Position numbers and translations under genes: made by a program. From positions 1 to 64,000 of the forward strand of contig JAFLTP010000002.1 of assembly GCA_022510405.1 (NCBI GenBank): a stretch of DNA of 64,000 nt. The letters are read 5' to 3'. The notes below the pieces were generated by a model. It did not search any database. It was not told the DNA's origin and saw nothing but the letters and a program-made list of their open reading frames with translations. Numbering within the stretch: position 1 is the first letter of the stretch; the number at the start of each line of letters is the position of its first letter. Of this stretch, positions 1 through 7,758 are shown in pieces. The DNA is from Muribaculaceae bacterium. Its GTDB lineage: Bacteria > Bacteroidota > Bacteroidia > Bacteroidales > Muribaculaceae.

Positions 1-489
1 CTTATTAACGCTACGTTAATGCCCAAGATTGGTTTGTTTGCTCAGGCATATTACGGTTATCCCGGGTTCGATTATTTCAAAAGTATGATGACAAGGGATT
101 TGTCCTTCAATATTTTGGCGGGAGTCAAGGCATCTTGGAATATAGATTCTTTCTATACAAAAAAGAACCGTCTCAATAAGATAGACTTGGATTTAAGCAA
201 TATAGAAATTGAAAGAGAAATCTTCCTTTTCAATTCCAATCTTCAGACTGAAAAAGACTTGGAAGCAATAGAAGGACTGAAAAAAGTCATGGAAGATGAT
301 GAAGAAATCATAGAATTAAGGCAAAATGTAAGAAAAGCGGCTGAATCTCAGCTCAGAAACGGAATAATTGATGCAACTGCATTGCTCTCTAAAATCACTG
401 ATGAGAATATTGCCAGACTTACTGCCAAACTCCATGAGATTCAATATATCCAACAGATTTACAACCTTAAGAACACTCTCAACCAATGA
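1..489 (+). CDS. TolC-family outer-membrane efflux protein, C-terminal part (cut by window edge)
   Basis: The reading frame is open from base 1, so the ATG at 19 in the ORF track is internal and the gene starts upstream of the window. What remains is about 160 residues: a beta-strand-like stretch with a WNID motif, then long amphipathic helices with heptad spacing that end close to the stop. This is the usual C-terminal half of a TolC/OEP protomer, which forms the outer-membrane channel and periplasmic tunnel of tripartite exporters. The stop overlaps the start of the HlyD-type adaptor (ATGA), and the ABC genes follow, so it is the exit duct of that system. The family call rests on pattern and context. 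Confidence 0.8.
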   Translation, partial: LINATLMPKIGLFAQAYYGYPGFDYFKSMMTRDLSFNILAGVKASWNIDSFYTKKNRLNKIDLDLSNIEIEREIFLFNSNLQTEKDLEAIEGLKKVMEDDEEIIELRQNVRKAAESQLRNGIIDATALLSKITDENIARLTAKLHEIQYIQQIYNLKNTLNQ

Positions 490-1373
490 AAAAGATATTA
501 TACATACTCCCGATTCTCCTGACTTTATTTTCATGTCATAAGAAAGATAGCTATGATGCCACAGGTATCTTTGAGGCAACCACTGTAACGGTTTCAGCTG
601 AGACAACCGGAAAAATTGAATCAATGCCCGTTGTTGAAGGAGACTCAGTTACAAAAGGTGAATTGATAGCACAGGTTGACACCACAATGTTTTCAATCCA
701 ATTAAAGCAGTTGATGAGTCAACGGAAGTCAGCTGAGAGCAGTAGCCCCGATATTTCTGCACAGGCAGCTGCTCTTAGAAGCCAGATTGTACACCAAGAG
801 CAGGAATGTGCAAGATTCGGAAGATTACTTGAAGATGGAGCTACAACCCAAAAGACCTATGATGATGCCGTGGCTTATCTGAAAACACTACAAGGTCAAC
901 TCGAGGCTTTATTATCCTCCCTTAATAAAAGCAAGACTTCCATTAATGACAATTCCGAAGCAATATATTTCCAGACCGAGCAAATAAGGGAGCAGATAGA
1001 GAAATGTATAATAAAATCTCCTTTGTCCGGTACAGTATTGATAAAATATGCGGAACCCGGCGAATATGCCACTCCCGGCAAACCGCTTTACAAGATAGCC
1101 GACATGGAGAATATTTACCTCCGAAGTTATTTCACCTGTGACCAGTTGGCAAACCTGAAGCTTGGTCAGGAGGTGACTGTCATTGCTGATTTCGGAGGAG
1201 ATGAGCAGTTTGAATATCCCGGTACCATAACCTGGATTTCAGATGAAAGTGAATTCACTCCCAAATCTATACAGACCAAGGATTCAAGAGCCAACCTGGT
1301 TTATGCCGTAAAGATTGCAGTTAGGAATGACGGAAGACTGAAATTAGGACAATACGGAGAAGTCCGCTTATGA
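486..1373 (+). CDS. HlyD/YbhG-type periplasmic adaptor lipoprotein of ABC exporter
   Basis: 295 residues. The N-terminus is a lipoprotein signal with lipobox LFSC (Cys about 17), so the adaptor should be anchored to the inner membrane by a lipid rather than a transmembrane helix. Order of parts: a first lipoyl half-motif (about 30-65, with GKIESMPVVEGDSV), a long coiled-coil hairpin (about 70-165), the second lipoyl half (about 170-205, KSPLSGTVL) and a beta-barrel-like C-terminus. It should bridge the two ABC permeases to the TolC duct. It overlaps the upstream tolC stop and the downstream ATPase start by four bases each, indicating translational coupling. Closest known arrangement is E. coli ybhG-ybhFSR. 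The substrate is unknown; drugs, lipids or cations are all possible. Confidence 0.88.
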   Translation: MKKILYILPILLTLFSCHKKDSYDATGIFEATTVTVSAETTGKIESMPVVEGDSVTKGELIAQVDTTMFSIQLKQLMSQRKSAESSSPDISAQAAALRSQIVHQEQECARFGRLLEDGATTQKTYDDAVAYLKTLQGQLEALLSSLNKSKTSINDNSEAIYFQTEQIREQIEKCIIKSPLSGTVLIKYAEPGEYATPGKPLYKIADMENIYLRSYFTCDQLANLKLGQEVTVIADFGGDEQFEYPGTITWISDESEFTPKSIQTKDSRANLVYAVKIAVRNDGRLKLGQYGEVRL

Positions 1374-2287
1374 ATGAAGGGATTGTCATATCGGATATAA
1401 CCAAAAGCTACGGCAAGACAAAAGCTCTTGACGGTGTAAGCTTCACAGTGGATGAAGGTGAACTCTTCGGTCTTATCGGACCGGACGGAGCCGGTAAATC
1501 TACACTCTTTAAAATTCTTGCCACACTTCTTCTTCCGGATTCCGGAAATGCTGCTATGACAGGTCTGGATGTGGTGAAGGATTATAGAAAGCTTCGCACC
1601 GAAATCGGCTATATGCCAGAAAAATTCTCGCTTTATCAGGATCTTACAGTGAAAGAAAACCTTGAATTCTTTGCTTCTTTATTTGGAGTAAATATAAAGA
1701 CAAATTTTGACCTTATCGCTCCAATATATAAACAGCTTGAACAGTTTCCGAATAGATTGGCGGGAAACCTCTCAGGTGGAATGAAACAGAAACTGGCATT
1801 AAGTTGTGCTTTGATTCATCGTCCGAAGGTATTGCTCCTTGATGAACCTACTACAGGAGTCGATGCTGTTTCAAGAAGTGAATTCTGGGATATGCTTTCG
1901 GATCTTAGGAAACATGGAATCACGATACTCGTTTCCACTTCATATATGGATGAAGCAAAATTGTGTGAAAGAATTGCCATGATCAATAACGGTCATATTT
2001 TGGCGGTAAATACACCCGATAAATTGGCAGAATCAATCGGCGAGATTCTTTATAATGCCTCGGCAGATGATATATTCCGACTCCTGACCGAATTAAGGGA
2101 AATCCAAGGAGTGAAGGAATGTTACACATTTGGAGCTACCCTACATATTGTAGCCGAAAAGGATTTTTCACCCGAATCAACCATAGAGATACTCCGGAAG
2201 AAAGGGTTGAAAGATGTGAAGATTTATCCGGCTCATGCCACAATCGAAGACCTCTTCATAAAACTGATGCAAAATGACACGCAATGA
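1370..2287 (+). CDS. ABC transporter ATP-binding protein (YbhF N-half-like)
   Basis: 305 residues. All nucleotide-binding motifs are visible: Walker A GPDGAGKS near residue 37, signature LSGGMKQK near 135, Walker B LLLDEPTTGVD near 155. About 75 extra residues follow the ATPase core, as in many drug/lipid-type ABC2 exporters. It overlaps the next ATPase gene by 14 bases. The two consecutive ATPases match the two halves of the fused E. coli YbhF protein, and this one carries the intact signature of the N-terminal half. Expected location is the cytosolic face of the inner membrane, powering the two permeases encoded downstream. Confidence 0.92.
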   Translation: MNEGIVISDITKSYGKTKALDGVSFTVDEGELFGLIGPDGAGKSTLFKILATLLLPDSGNAAMTGLDVVKDYRKLRTEIGYMPEKFSLYQDLTVKENLEFFASLFGVNIKTNFDLIAPIYKQLEQFPNRLAGNLSGGMKQKLALSCALIHRPKVLLLDEPTTGVDAVSRSEFWDMLSDLRKHGITILVSTSYMDEAKLCERIAMINNGHILAVNTPDKLAESIGEILYNASADDIFRLLTELREIQGVKECYTFGATLHIVAEKDFSPESTIEILRKKGLKDVKIYPAHATIEDLFIKLMQNDTQ

Positions 2288-3020
2288 GATAGTGATATCA
2301 GTTAAGGATCTTACCAAGAAATTCGGCAATTTCACAGCTGTCGACCATATTTCCTTTGATGTCAGGAAGGGAGAGATTTTCGGTTTCTTAGGAGCCAATG
2401 GAGCCGGTAAAACCACAGCAATGAGAATGTTGTGCGGTCTCAGCTATCCCACTTCCGGAGACGGTAAGGTTGATGGATATGACATAATCACCCAATCGGA
2501 GGATGTGAAGAAACATATCGGGTATATGAGTCAGAAATTTTCACTTTATGAGAATCTGACTGTTGCTGAAAACATACGTCTTTTCTGCACAATATACGGA
2601 ATGTCCAATAAGGAAATTAAGGAGCAATCTTCTCGGCTTTATTCCTATCTTGATATGGAAGGAATGGAAAAAACGTTGGTAAAGGATATCCCTGTTGGTT
2701 GGAAACAGAAACTTGCATTTTCGGTCGCCACGATGCATAACCCTGCAGTTGTTTTTCTTGACGAACCGACAGGAGGGGTGGATCCTATTACCAGACGAAA
2801 ATTCTGGGAACTGATTTATGAGGTTTCCTCCAAAGGAATGACAGTTTTTGTCACAACCCATTATCTTGATGAGGCTGAATATTGCAACAGGATATCAATA
2901 ATGGTAGACGGAAAGGTTGCAGCCCTAAATTCTCCCGAGGGCTTGAAACAAGAATTTCATGCTGAAACCATGGATGAAGTTTTCCGCAAAGTGGCATCGC
3001 AAGCCAAGAGAACTGAATAG
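2274..3020 (+). CDS. ABC transporter ATP-binding protein with degenerate signature (YbhF C-half-like)
   Basis: 248 residues. Walker A is GANGAGKT and Walker B is VVFLDEPTGGVD, both intact, but the LSGGQ signature is replaced by a PVGWKQK stretch. The C-terminal half of YbhF-type fused ATPases also has a degenerate PLGFKQ-like signature, so this is probably a family property and not decay. In an asymmetric NBD dimer the canonical ATP site would use this protein's Walker A with the other protein's LSGG; the second site would be weak or structural. The start overlaps the preceding gene. The permease gene begins one base after the stop. Confidence 0.9.
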   Translation: MTRNEIVISVKDLTKKFGNFTAVDHISFDVRKGEIFGFLGANGAGKTTAMRMLCGLSYPTSGDGKVDGYDIITQSEDVKKHIGYMSQKFSLYENLTVAENIRLFCTIYGMSNKEIKEQSSRLYSYLDMEGMEKTLVKDIPVGWKQKLAFSVATMHNPAVVFLDEPTGGVDPITRRKFWELIYEVSSKGMTVFVTTHYLDEAEYCNRISIMVDGKVAALNSPEGLKQEFHAETMDEVFRKVASQAKRTE

Positions 3021-3021
3021 G

Positions 3022-4071
3022 ATGGCTATTATACAATCTCTCATAAAGAAAGAGACACTTCATGTGTTGCGTGACACCAGAACTGTTGTCATAACACTTG
3101 TCATGCCGTTGGCTCTGCTTCTGCTGTTCGGCTTTGCCATATCCACTGAAGTGAATAAAGTTAAAGTAGTTGCGGTAACAGAGAATTTTACAGATGAAGT
3201 CAGAAATATTCTTCAGGAATTTCAAATAAATGAATATTTTGATTTTATGGGGCTTGTAGGTTCCTATGAGGTTGAGGAGATGTTGAGAGCCGGAAAGACT
3301 GATGCTGCCGTTTATTTGAAAACTGACAAAGGGAATCTGACCTCACAGATAATTGTGGATGCCTCAAACACCACCACAGCACAGACAGCTACCGTTTACA
3401 TTCAAAACATATTGAACCGACAACAGGTGTCTTCTAATGTCTTGATCAGAACTCTATATAACCCTCAATTAAAGAGTTCCTATAATTTCGTACCCGGTAT
3501 TCTCGGAATGATTTTTATCCTGATCTGTGCCATTATGACATCGGTGTCTATTGTTGGCGAAAAGGAGAATGGCACAATGAGTCTTTTATTGGTTTCACCG
3601 ATAAAGCCAAGGACAATCATATTCGGAAAACTTGTTCCATACTTTCTCCTTTCATGCATTATTCTCGGTGTAATGCTTGCCATTTCCTATACTGTTTTGG
3701 GAATTCCTTTTTCAAGCAGTGTCCTGAATGTGATATGGGTTTCATTGCTTTATGTTGTGCTGTCGTTGTCAATAGGTCTGCTTGTTTCAACAATAGTAAA
3801 TACTCAGCTGACGGCACTTATAGTTTCAGCCGTTGCATTCATGTTGCCTGTGATCATGCTTTCAGGTATGATTTTCCCGATTGACAATATGCCGGCTATC
3901 CTTCAATGGATTTCATGTATAATTCCTGCCAGATGGTATATTGATGCTATGCGAAGGCTGTTGATCCAGCAACTGGAACTTTGGATGATTTGGGAAGACA
4001 TTGTGATTCTTGCAGGAATGACTATATTCATAATGGCAATAGCGGTTAAAAATTTCAATAAAAGGAAGTGA
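3022..4071 (+). CDS. ABC-2 type permease (YbhS/YbhR-like), first of pair
   Basis: The ORF track starts at 2959 inside the ATPase gene; the ATG at 3022 is preferred because it lies just after the ATPase stop (3020) and gives a typical N-terminus (MAIIQSLIKKETLHVLRD). The product is about 349 residues: one N-terminal transmembrane helix, a large extracytoplasmic domain (about 40-170) and five hydrophobic helices in the C-terminal half, the usual ABC2_membrane_3 layout. It forms the transmembrane channel with the next gene product. The motif GEKENGTMSLLLVSP after the second helix is the conserved coupling segment of this family. Confidence 0.9.
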   Translation: MAIIQSLIKKETLHVLRDTRTVVITLVMPLALLLLFGFAISTEVNKVKVVAVTENFTDEVRNILQEFQINEYFDFMGLVGSYEVEEMLRAGKTDAAVYLKTDKGNLTSQIIVDASNTTTAQTATVYIQNILNRQQVSSNVLIRTLYNPQLKSSYNFVPGILGMIFILICAIMTSVSIVGEKENGTMSLLLVSPIKPRTIIFGKLVPYFLLSCIILGVMLAISYTVLGIPFSSSVLNVIWVSLLYVVLSLSIGLLVSTIVNTQLTALIVSAVAFMLPVIMLSGMIFPIDNMPAILQWISCIIPARWYIDAMRRLLIQQLELWMIWEDIVILAGMTIFIMAIAVKNFNKRK

Positions 4072-4074
4072 GCC

Positions 4075-5181
4075 ATGCAGATTAGAATTTTAGCCGCCTT
4101 GCTGAGGAAAGAGATTTTGTTGATGAAACGGAATCCTATAATTCCAAAGATTGTCATCATGATGCCTTTGATGGTGATGCTTGTCCTTCCTTTGATTGCA
4201 AACCTTGATGTAAAAAACGTGAATGTTGTTATCGTTGATAATGACCGTTCTCAACTTTCAAGAAGAATAATCAGCGATATAAGCCATAACGGATACTTGA
4301 AAGTTGAGGCAATTGAAGACAGTCACTCCCAAGCATTGAAAATAGTAGAAGATGGGAAGGCTGATGTTCTTTTTACCATACCTTATGATTATTCAAAAAA
4401 TATAACCTCAAATTCCGGTCAATTGGATATTGAAGCCAATGGTGTGAACGCTACAAAAGGAATGCTTGGAGCCCAGTATGTGGCTCAATCTGTAGTCGGC
4501 ACTCTGACTCAATGGAGAGAGCAAGAAAATCCTAACATCGTGATTCCGGAAATAAGTGTGATAAACCGTTATAACCCTACGCTTAATTTCAAGAATTATA
4601 TGATACCGGCACTTATGGTTGTCTTGTTAATAATCATTTGTGGCTTTTTACCCACCCTTAATCTCGTAAGCGAAAAAGAAACAGGAACAATAGAAGCTAT
4701 GAATGTCACACCTGTGGGCAAACTGACTTTCGTACTCTCCAAACTTATTCCCTTCTGGGTTATAGGTTTATTGGTTATAACAGTAGGGATTTTGGTGGGA
4801 GGATTCGTTTATGGTCTATGGCCCGTTGGAAATGTATTGGCTGTTTACCTTGCCACTATTCTTTTCACATTGTTGATGTCGGGACTTGGAGTTGTCATTG
4901 CCAACGGTTCCTCTACGATGCTCCAGAGTATTTTTGTAATGTTTGCCTTTATCATAGTGTTTCAATTGATGGGAGGCTTGTTTACTCCTATCGCCTCAAT
5001 GCCGGAATGGGCACAGATAATAACTTATGGTGTCCCTCCAAGATATTTCATTGAAATAATGCGGTCCGTATATTTGAAAGGCACATCAGTTTCTGAATTG
5101 TGGATTCAATACCTTGCACTGTTCGGTTATGCCTTGGTTCTTTGTGTTTTAGCAGCCCTCACATATAAAAAACAATCCTGA
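4075..5181 (+). CDS. ABC-2 type permease (YbhR-like), second of pair
   Basis: 368 residues, starting three bases after the preceding stop. Same architecture as its neighbour: an N-terminal helix (MMPLMVMLVLPLI), a periplasmic domain, then five or six transmembrane helices, with coupling motif SEKETGTIEAMNVTP. The pair would form a heterodimeric channel for the two ATPases. This is the last gene of the operon. A hairpin-forming palindrome lies about 120 bases downstream, but I see no textbook terminator at the stop. Confidence 0.9.
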   Translation: MQIRILAALLRKEILLMKRNPIIPKIVIMMPLMVMLVLPLIANLDVKNVNVVIVDNDRSQLSRRIISDISHNGYLKVEAIEDSHSQALKIVEDGKADVLFTIPYDYSKNITSNSGQLDIEANGVNATKGMLGAQYVAQSVVGTLTQWREQENPNIVIPEISVINRYNPTLNFKNYMIPALMVVLLIIICGFLPTLNLVSEKETGTIEAMNVTPVGKLTFVLSKLIPFWVIGLLVITVGILVGGFVYGLWPVGNVLAVYLATILFTLLMSGLGVVIANGSSTMLQSIFVMFAFIIVFQLMGGLFTPIASMPEWAQIITYGVPPRYFIEIMRSVYLKGTSVSELWIQYLALFGYALVLCVLAALTYKKQS

Positions 5182-5209
5182 CAACTTCAGCTTTCAAGCA
5201 AAAAGAGAT

Positions 5210-5270
5210 GGCAAGAACTTTTTCAAAGTCCTAAAACAATGGGAAGAACTTTTTCAAAGTTCTAAACAAC
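5210..5270 (+). repeat. Two imperfect direct repeats of about 31 bp
   Basis: Two adjacent copies sharing the core GAACTTTTTCAAAGT(C/T)CTAAA sit 31 bases apart, between the ABC operon and the terminase-like gene. Only two copies are present and there is no spacer, so this is not a CRISPR. Function unknown; a regulatory iteron or a mobile-element footprint are both possible. Confidence 0.7.
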
Positions 5271-5298
5271 GGGAATTCCAAAGTGCGTTTGTCTCCGG

Positions 5299-5391
5299 TT
5301 TTTCAGTTTTAACTGAAAAATCTATTCCCTTAATCTTTGCCTCCCTAACAGATTCACCAAAATCCCTCCCTATGGAGGAGATTTCCATAGT
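5299..5391. repeat. Two short inverted repeats upstream of the terminase-like gene
   Basis: A 10-bp arm palindrome with a TT loop (5299-5320, TTTTTCAGTT / AACTGAAAAA) and a second inverted repeat (CTATGGA at 5371-5377, TCCATAG at 5385-5391). The first could act as a weak terminator for the ABC operon; the second lies 55 bases before a putative promoter and could be an operator. Both readings are inference. Together with the 31-bp repeats they account for most of the gene-free interval 5182-5484. Confidence 0.45.
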
Positions 5392-5446
5392 GCTAATTTT
5401 TTCTTCAAATTGGTAAAGATAACATTTCCCTATTTCGCATATAATC

Positions 5447-5454
5447 TAACTTTG
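5447..5454 (+). promoter_or_regulatory. Bacteroidetes -7 box (TAACTTTG)
   Basis: Exact match to TAnnTTTG, 31 bases before the ATG at 5485. No convincing -33 TTTG is seen. It lies downstream of the TTG start used in the ORF track (5410), so a transcript from here could not include that start; this supports 5485 as the real start. Confidence 0.5.
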
Positions 5455-5484
5455 CTTTTCATCTCTCTTATCTATGTTTCCATT

Positions 5485-6630
5485 ATGAACTCTCCCCAAA
5501 TCCTCCACGAAAATTCAAAACGTCTTAAAAAATTCTTTGCCCTCATCAACCCTGCTTTCGGTGACCCTCAAGACCCCAACCGTTTCCTTTTAAGTGTAAA
5601 CGGTATGAAAAAAGCATACCTTCCTACATCTATGAAATCCATCCCATTGATTCAAAAACTCATTGATGCTCGTTCCCTTTCAAAATTCTTACGTTCTCGT
5701 TTCTTCAACTCTAATTTCCATTCAGTCTCTCAACTGTTCGCAACCTTTAAGAATATTCGTTTGAAATATGATTTCCTTTACTGGATAGGTCATAAATACC
5801 CTTCTCAGATTCCTTTCAAAGAATTCCGGTCTCTCCTAAGTGAACTACAGTCAATCCGGTGGTCCGGTAAACCAACCAGAATCATTATCCGTAAAAACTC
5901 TCAACAGGATATCTCTGCAATCCTTAATCTTTTTGTAATCTGGTTCAAGGAATATGGCAAACCAAATTCCAATGTCATGATCGTTTCACATTCTGAAAGT
6001 GATTCCCGTCTTAACAAAGAATTCTTTCTCAATTTGAAAGATAATTCCCATTTCCCTCACTTTAAATTCAAAAAAACAGGAATATCATCATCCATCTTTC
6101 AACCTACAACCAAATCCAAATTTTGGTTCACAAGTGCATCTCACCCAGAGAGATGCCGTTCTCTCGATTTTTCTTTTCTATTTTTTAATGACTTGCACAA
6201 ATGGAATGATTCAGGAAAATTCTCTGCCAATAAAGTAATTCAGGCTACATTCCCCGTTATACCTAATTCCAATGATTCCGCGATTATCATGGAAGCCGGT
6301 CCCTTGAAACGTAACCGGTTCTTGCGTCAGGAATTCATGTTTGCACAAGAAAACATTTCAGGATTCAACTATATGTCCATACCTTGGCACCATAACCATT
6401 ATAACATGTATAAGTTCGACTTCCCCGAAGATAAGATTCTTTTCTATAAGAATCTCATGAAATTTAAAAATCGAAAAAAATTACCTCACTTCCCAAATGC
6501 AAACCCTACATATCTATACTCCCTCTGGACCCAAGGACTCCCACTCGAAGCCATCCATTGGTATGCCGCAGAATCCTCATTCTTCAAATCCCCTACCCAA
6601 TTCCAAAATCTCTATCCTCCAAACCATTGA
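5485..6630 (+). CDS. Solitary degenerate TerL-like (phage terminase large subunit ATPase) protein
   Basis: About 381 residues from ATG 5485 (the 406-residue ORF uses an upstream TTG). I read it as a relative of large terminase ATPases of Bacteroidales phages and elements. In order: DFLYWIGHKYP, then GKPTRIIIRKNSQQD where the family has GKP-R-LLKARQ-GGST (Walker A), then VMIVSHSE, then SASHPERCR followed by FLFFNDLHKW where the family has HLSEVAFW (Walker B/catalytic Glu), then AIIMEAGP for ESTANG, FNYMSIPWHH for the FIPW motif, and finally HWYAAE...LYPPNH, which stops where the family continues from EYPS into the nuclease domain. So the P-loop Lys/Ser and the SE pair look lost and the nuclease domain is absent, yet the frame is open throughout. 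No other phage gene is nearby. The coding strand is strikingly pyrimidine-rich. Homology is inferred by eye; function is unknown. Confidence 0.6.
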   Translation: MNSPQILHENSKRLKKFFALINPAFGDPQDPNRFLLSVNGMKKAYLPTSMKSIPLIQKLIDARSLSKFLRSRFFNSNFHSVSQLFATFKNIRLKYDFLYWIGHKYPSQIPFKEFRSLLSELQSIRWSGKPTRIIIRKNSQQDISAILNLFVIWFKEYGKPNSNVMIVSHSESDSRLNKEFFLNLKDNSHFPHFKFKKTGISSSIFQPTTKSKFWFTSASHPERCRSLDFSFLFFNDLHKWNDSGKFSANKVIQATFPVIPNSNDSAIIMEAGPLKRNRFLRQEFMFAQENISGFNYMSIPWHHNHYNMYKFDFPEDKILFYKNLMKFKNRKKLPHFPNANPTYLYSLWTQGLPLEAIHWYAAESSFFKSPTQFQNLYPPNH

Positions 6631-6759
6631 TTCCTAAGGTATATTCAAAATATTAACGGAACGACCCAATCCTTTGTCACCTTTCCCCATCTTACCCGGA
6701 GTTAGTTCATACTCAAATCGGTTTTCCCATCCTCGTAAGAGATGAGGTGGCAAGTAATT

Positions 6760-6958
6760 AAGTTTGCCTTAGCTGTTTCTCGTACAAGATCCCGTTATTT
6801 ATAGATTAATATATCCGTTTCCTGTCCATTCTGGGGGAAAAAGTTTGCCTTTGCTGTGTTTCGCACAGGGTGCGATATTCATAGATTTATATATCCCTTT
6901 CCTGTCCATTCTGGCGAAAAGTTTGCCTTTGCTGTGTTTCGCACAAGGTGCGAAAAAA
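6760..6958. repeat. Tandem repeat of about 80 bp, 2.5 copies, with internal hairpin
   Basis: Units start at 6760, 6841 and 6919 (spacing 81 and 78) with the shared start AAGTTTGCCTT(T/A)GCTGT and the shared middle ATAGATT-ATATATCC and CCTGTCCATTCTGG. The third unit is partial. Copies two and three contain a small inverted repeat, best in copy three (TTTCGCAC-AAG-GTGCGAAA); copy one has a decayed version. The ORFs called here on either strand (6799-6990, 6845-7150) are translations of the repeat and are not credible genes. Part of the 1.27-kb gene-free interval 6631-7899. Confidence 0.75.
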
Positions 6959-7131
6959 TTTTTCCATACTTTGGGAAAGATAACACGCACCTATTTTTCA
7001 CATGATATAATTTTGCATACCGTCTTGAAGGAAACAGTGCCCGGGGCCGGTATAAAGTCCGGCTTAGGATGGAATCTTCGCTGTTCCCTTCCCAAAGATG
7101 CAGTGCAAGAGAGCACGACTGTTATCAAAGC

Positions 7132-7216
7132 AGCTATAAAAGCTATCTAAGCTAAAAGTTATAGAACTTATATAATCTATAAAAGCTATAAAAGCTAAAT
7201 TAGCTATATAAGCTAT
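7132..7216. repeat. AT-rich AGCTATA(A) simple repeat
   Basis: The element AGCTATA, AGCTAAA or AGCTAT recurs about eight times in 85 bases with irregular spacing. AGCT is itself palindromic, so both strands look alike. Low-complexity DNA with no coding potential; it may be replication-slippage DNA or a bend/unwinding element. Confidence 0.6.
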
Positions 7217-7293
7217 TTGATACGGACACCATGACATCGTTGACAAACTGCCGCATGAATTCCCGGGAGGAATCCTGCCCGTTGTCCCTGAAT

Positions 7294-7471
7294 GTTTAAA
7301 GCCAATTTAAACTTTAAACTTTCAACTTTAAACTTTCCCAAAGGAACATCTGCAGGTATTTCAAAACGGTCAAACAAGATTAACCACAGCGAAGTGGCCG
7401 GTTTAAAGTATTTAAAGCATAAGCTAACCTTATTTAAACTTTAAACTTTAAACTTTACACTTTACACTTTC
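7294..7471. repeat. Two blocks of ACTTTAA heptamer repeats
   Basis: Blocks at about 7294-7337 and 7431-7471 are built of the seven-base unit ACTTTAA/ACTTTAC (ACTTTCA variants). They flank about 95 bases of higher-complexity DNA. Related heptamer blocks occur near rpsT, pta-ackA, the steroid operon and lptE in this window, so this is a dispersed intergenic sequence type and not a local accident. Confidence 0.6.
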
Positions 7472-7631
7472 CAATCAGCTGTCCCTCAGGGGAATTCTGG
7501 TGCGTGTCGGGCTCAAAAATATCAGGGTCCCCGAAGCGGCAGGGCTAATTGGTTGATATCCAATTGGTTTCCGTATGCTTTTCCGTCAGACTTGTAGCAT
7601 ATGGAATCCTCTGGCTGATTCAAACCCCATT

Positions 7632-7690
7632 AGGATTGGATCTAGTAGTCTGCTAGACTACTAGACTACCAGACTACTAGACCCAACCCC
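7632..7690 (-). repeat. Long inverted repeat with 20-bp arms
   Basis: Arms 7632-7651 and 7671-7690 match at 17 of 20 positions around a 19-base centre that itself repeats the CTAGACTA motif. The three mismatches are A/C on the plus strand but U/G wobble in a minus-strand RNA, so the fold would be more stable in a transcript from the minus strand. A second small hairpin (GGCTG-ATG-CAGCC) follows at about 7693. Function unknown. Confidence 0.6.
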
Positions 7691-7758
7691 ACGGCTGATG
7701 CAGCCATTAGCCATACAATCCCACTCAGATATGATTTTCAATAAGCAAATCATCATAT

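Noticed and set aside
2959-3021. Upstream start of the first ABC permease
   Set aside because: The extension overlaps the ATPase gene and does not look like a permease N-terminus; the ATG at 3022 directly follows the ATPase stop.
5210-5270. CRISPR-like repeats
   Set aside because: Only two imperfect adjacent copies, no unique spacers and no cas genes in the window.
5410-5484. TTG start of the terminase-like ORF
   Set aside because: The 25 extra residues are hydrophobic noise, and a -7 promoter box lies inside them, so transcription would begin after this start.
6799-7246. ORFs on both strands (6799-6990 minus, 6845-7150 plus, 7064-7246 minus)
   Set aside because: They translate the tandem and AGCTATA repeats; peptide repeats such as CAKHSKGKLF come from repeat DNA, and no start context or family signal is seen.
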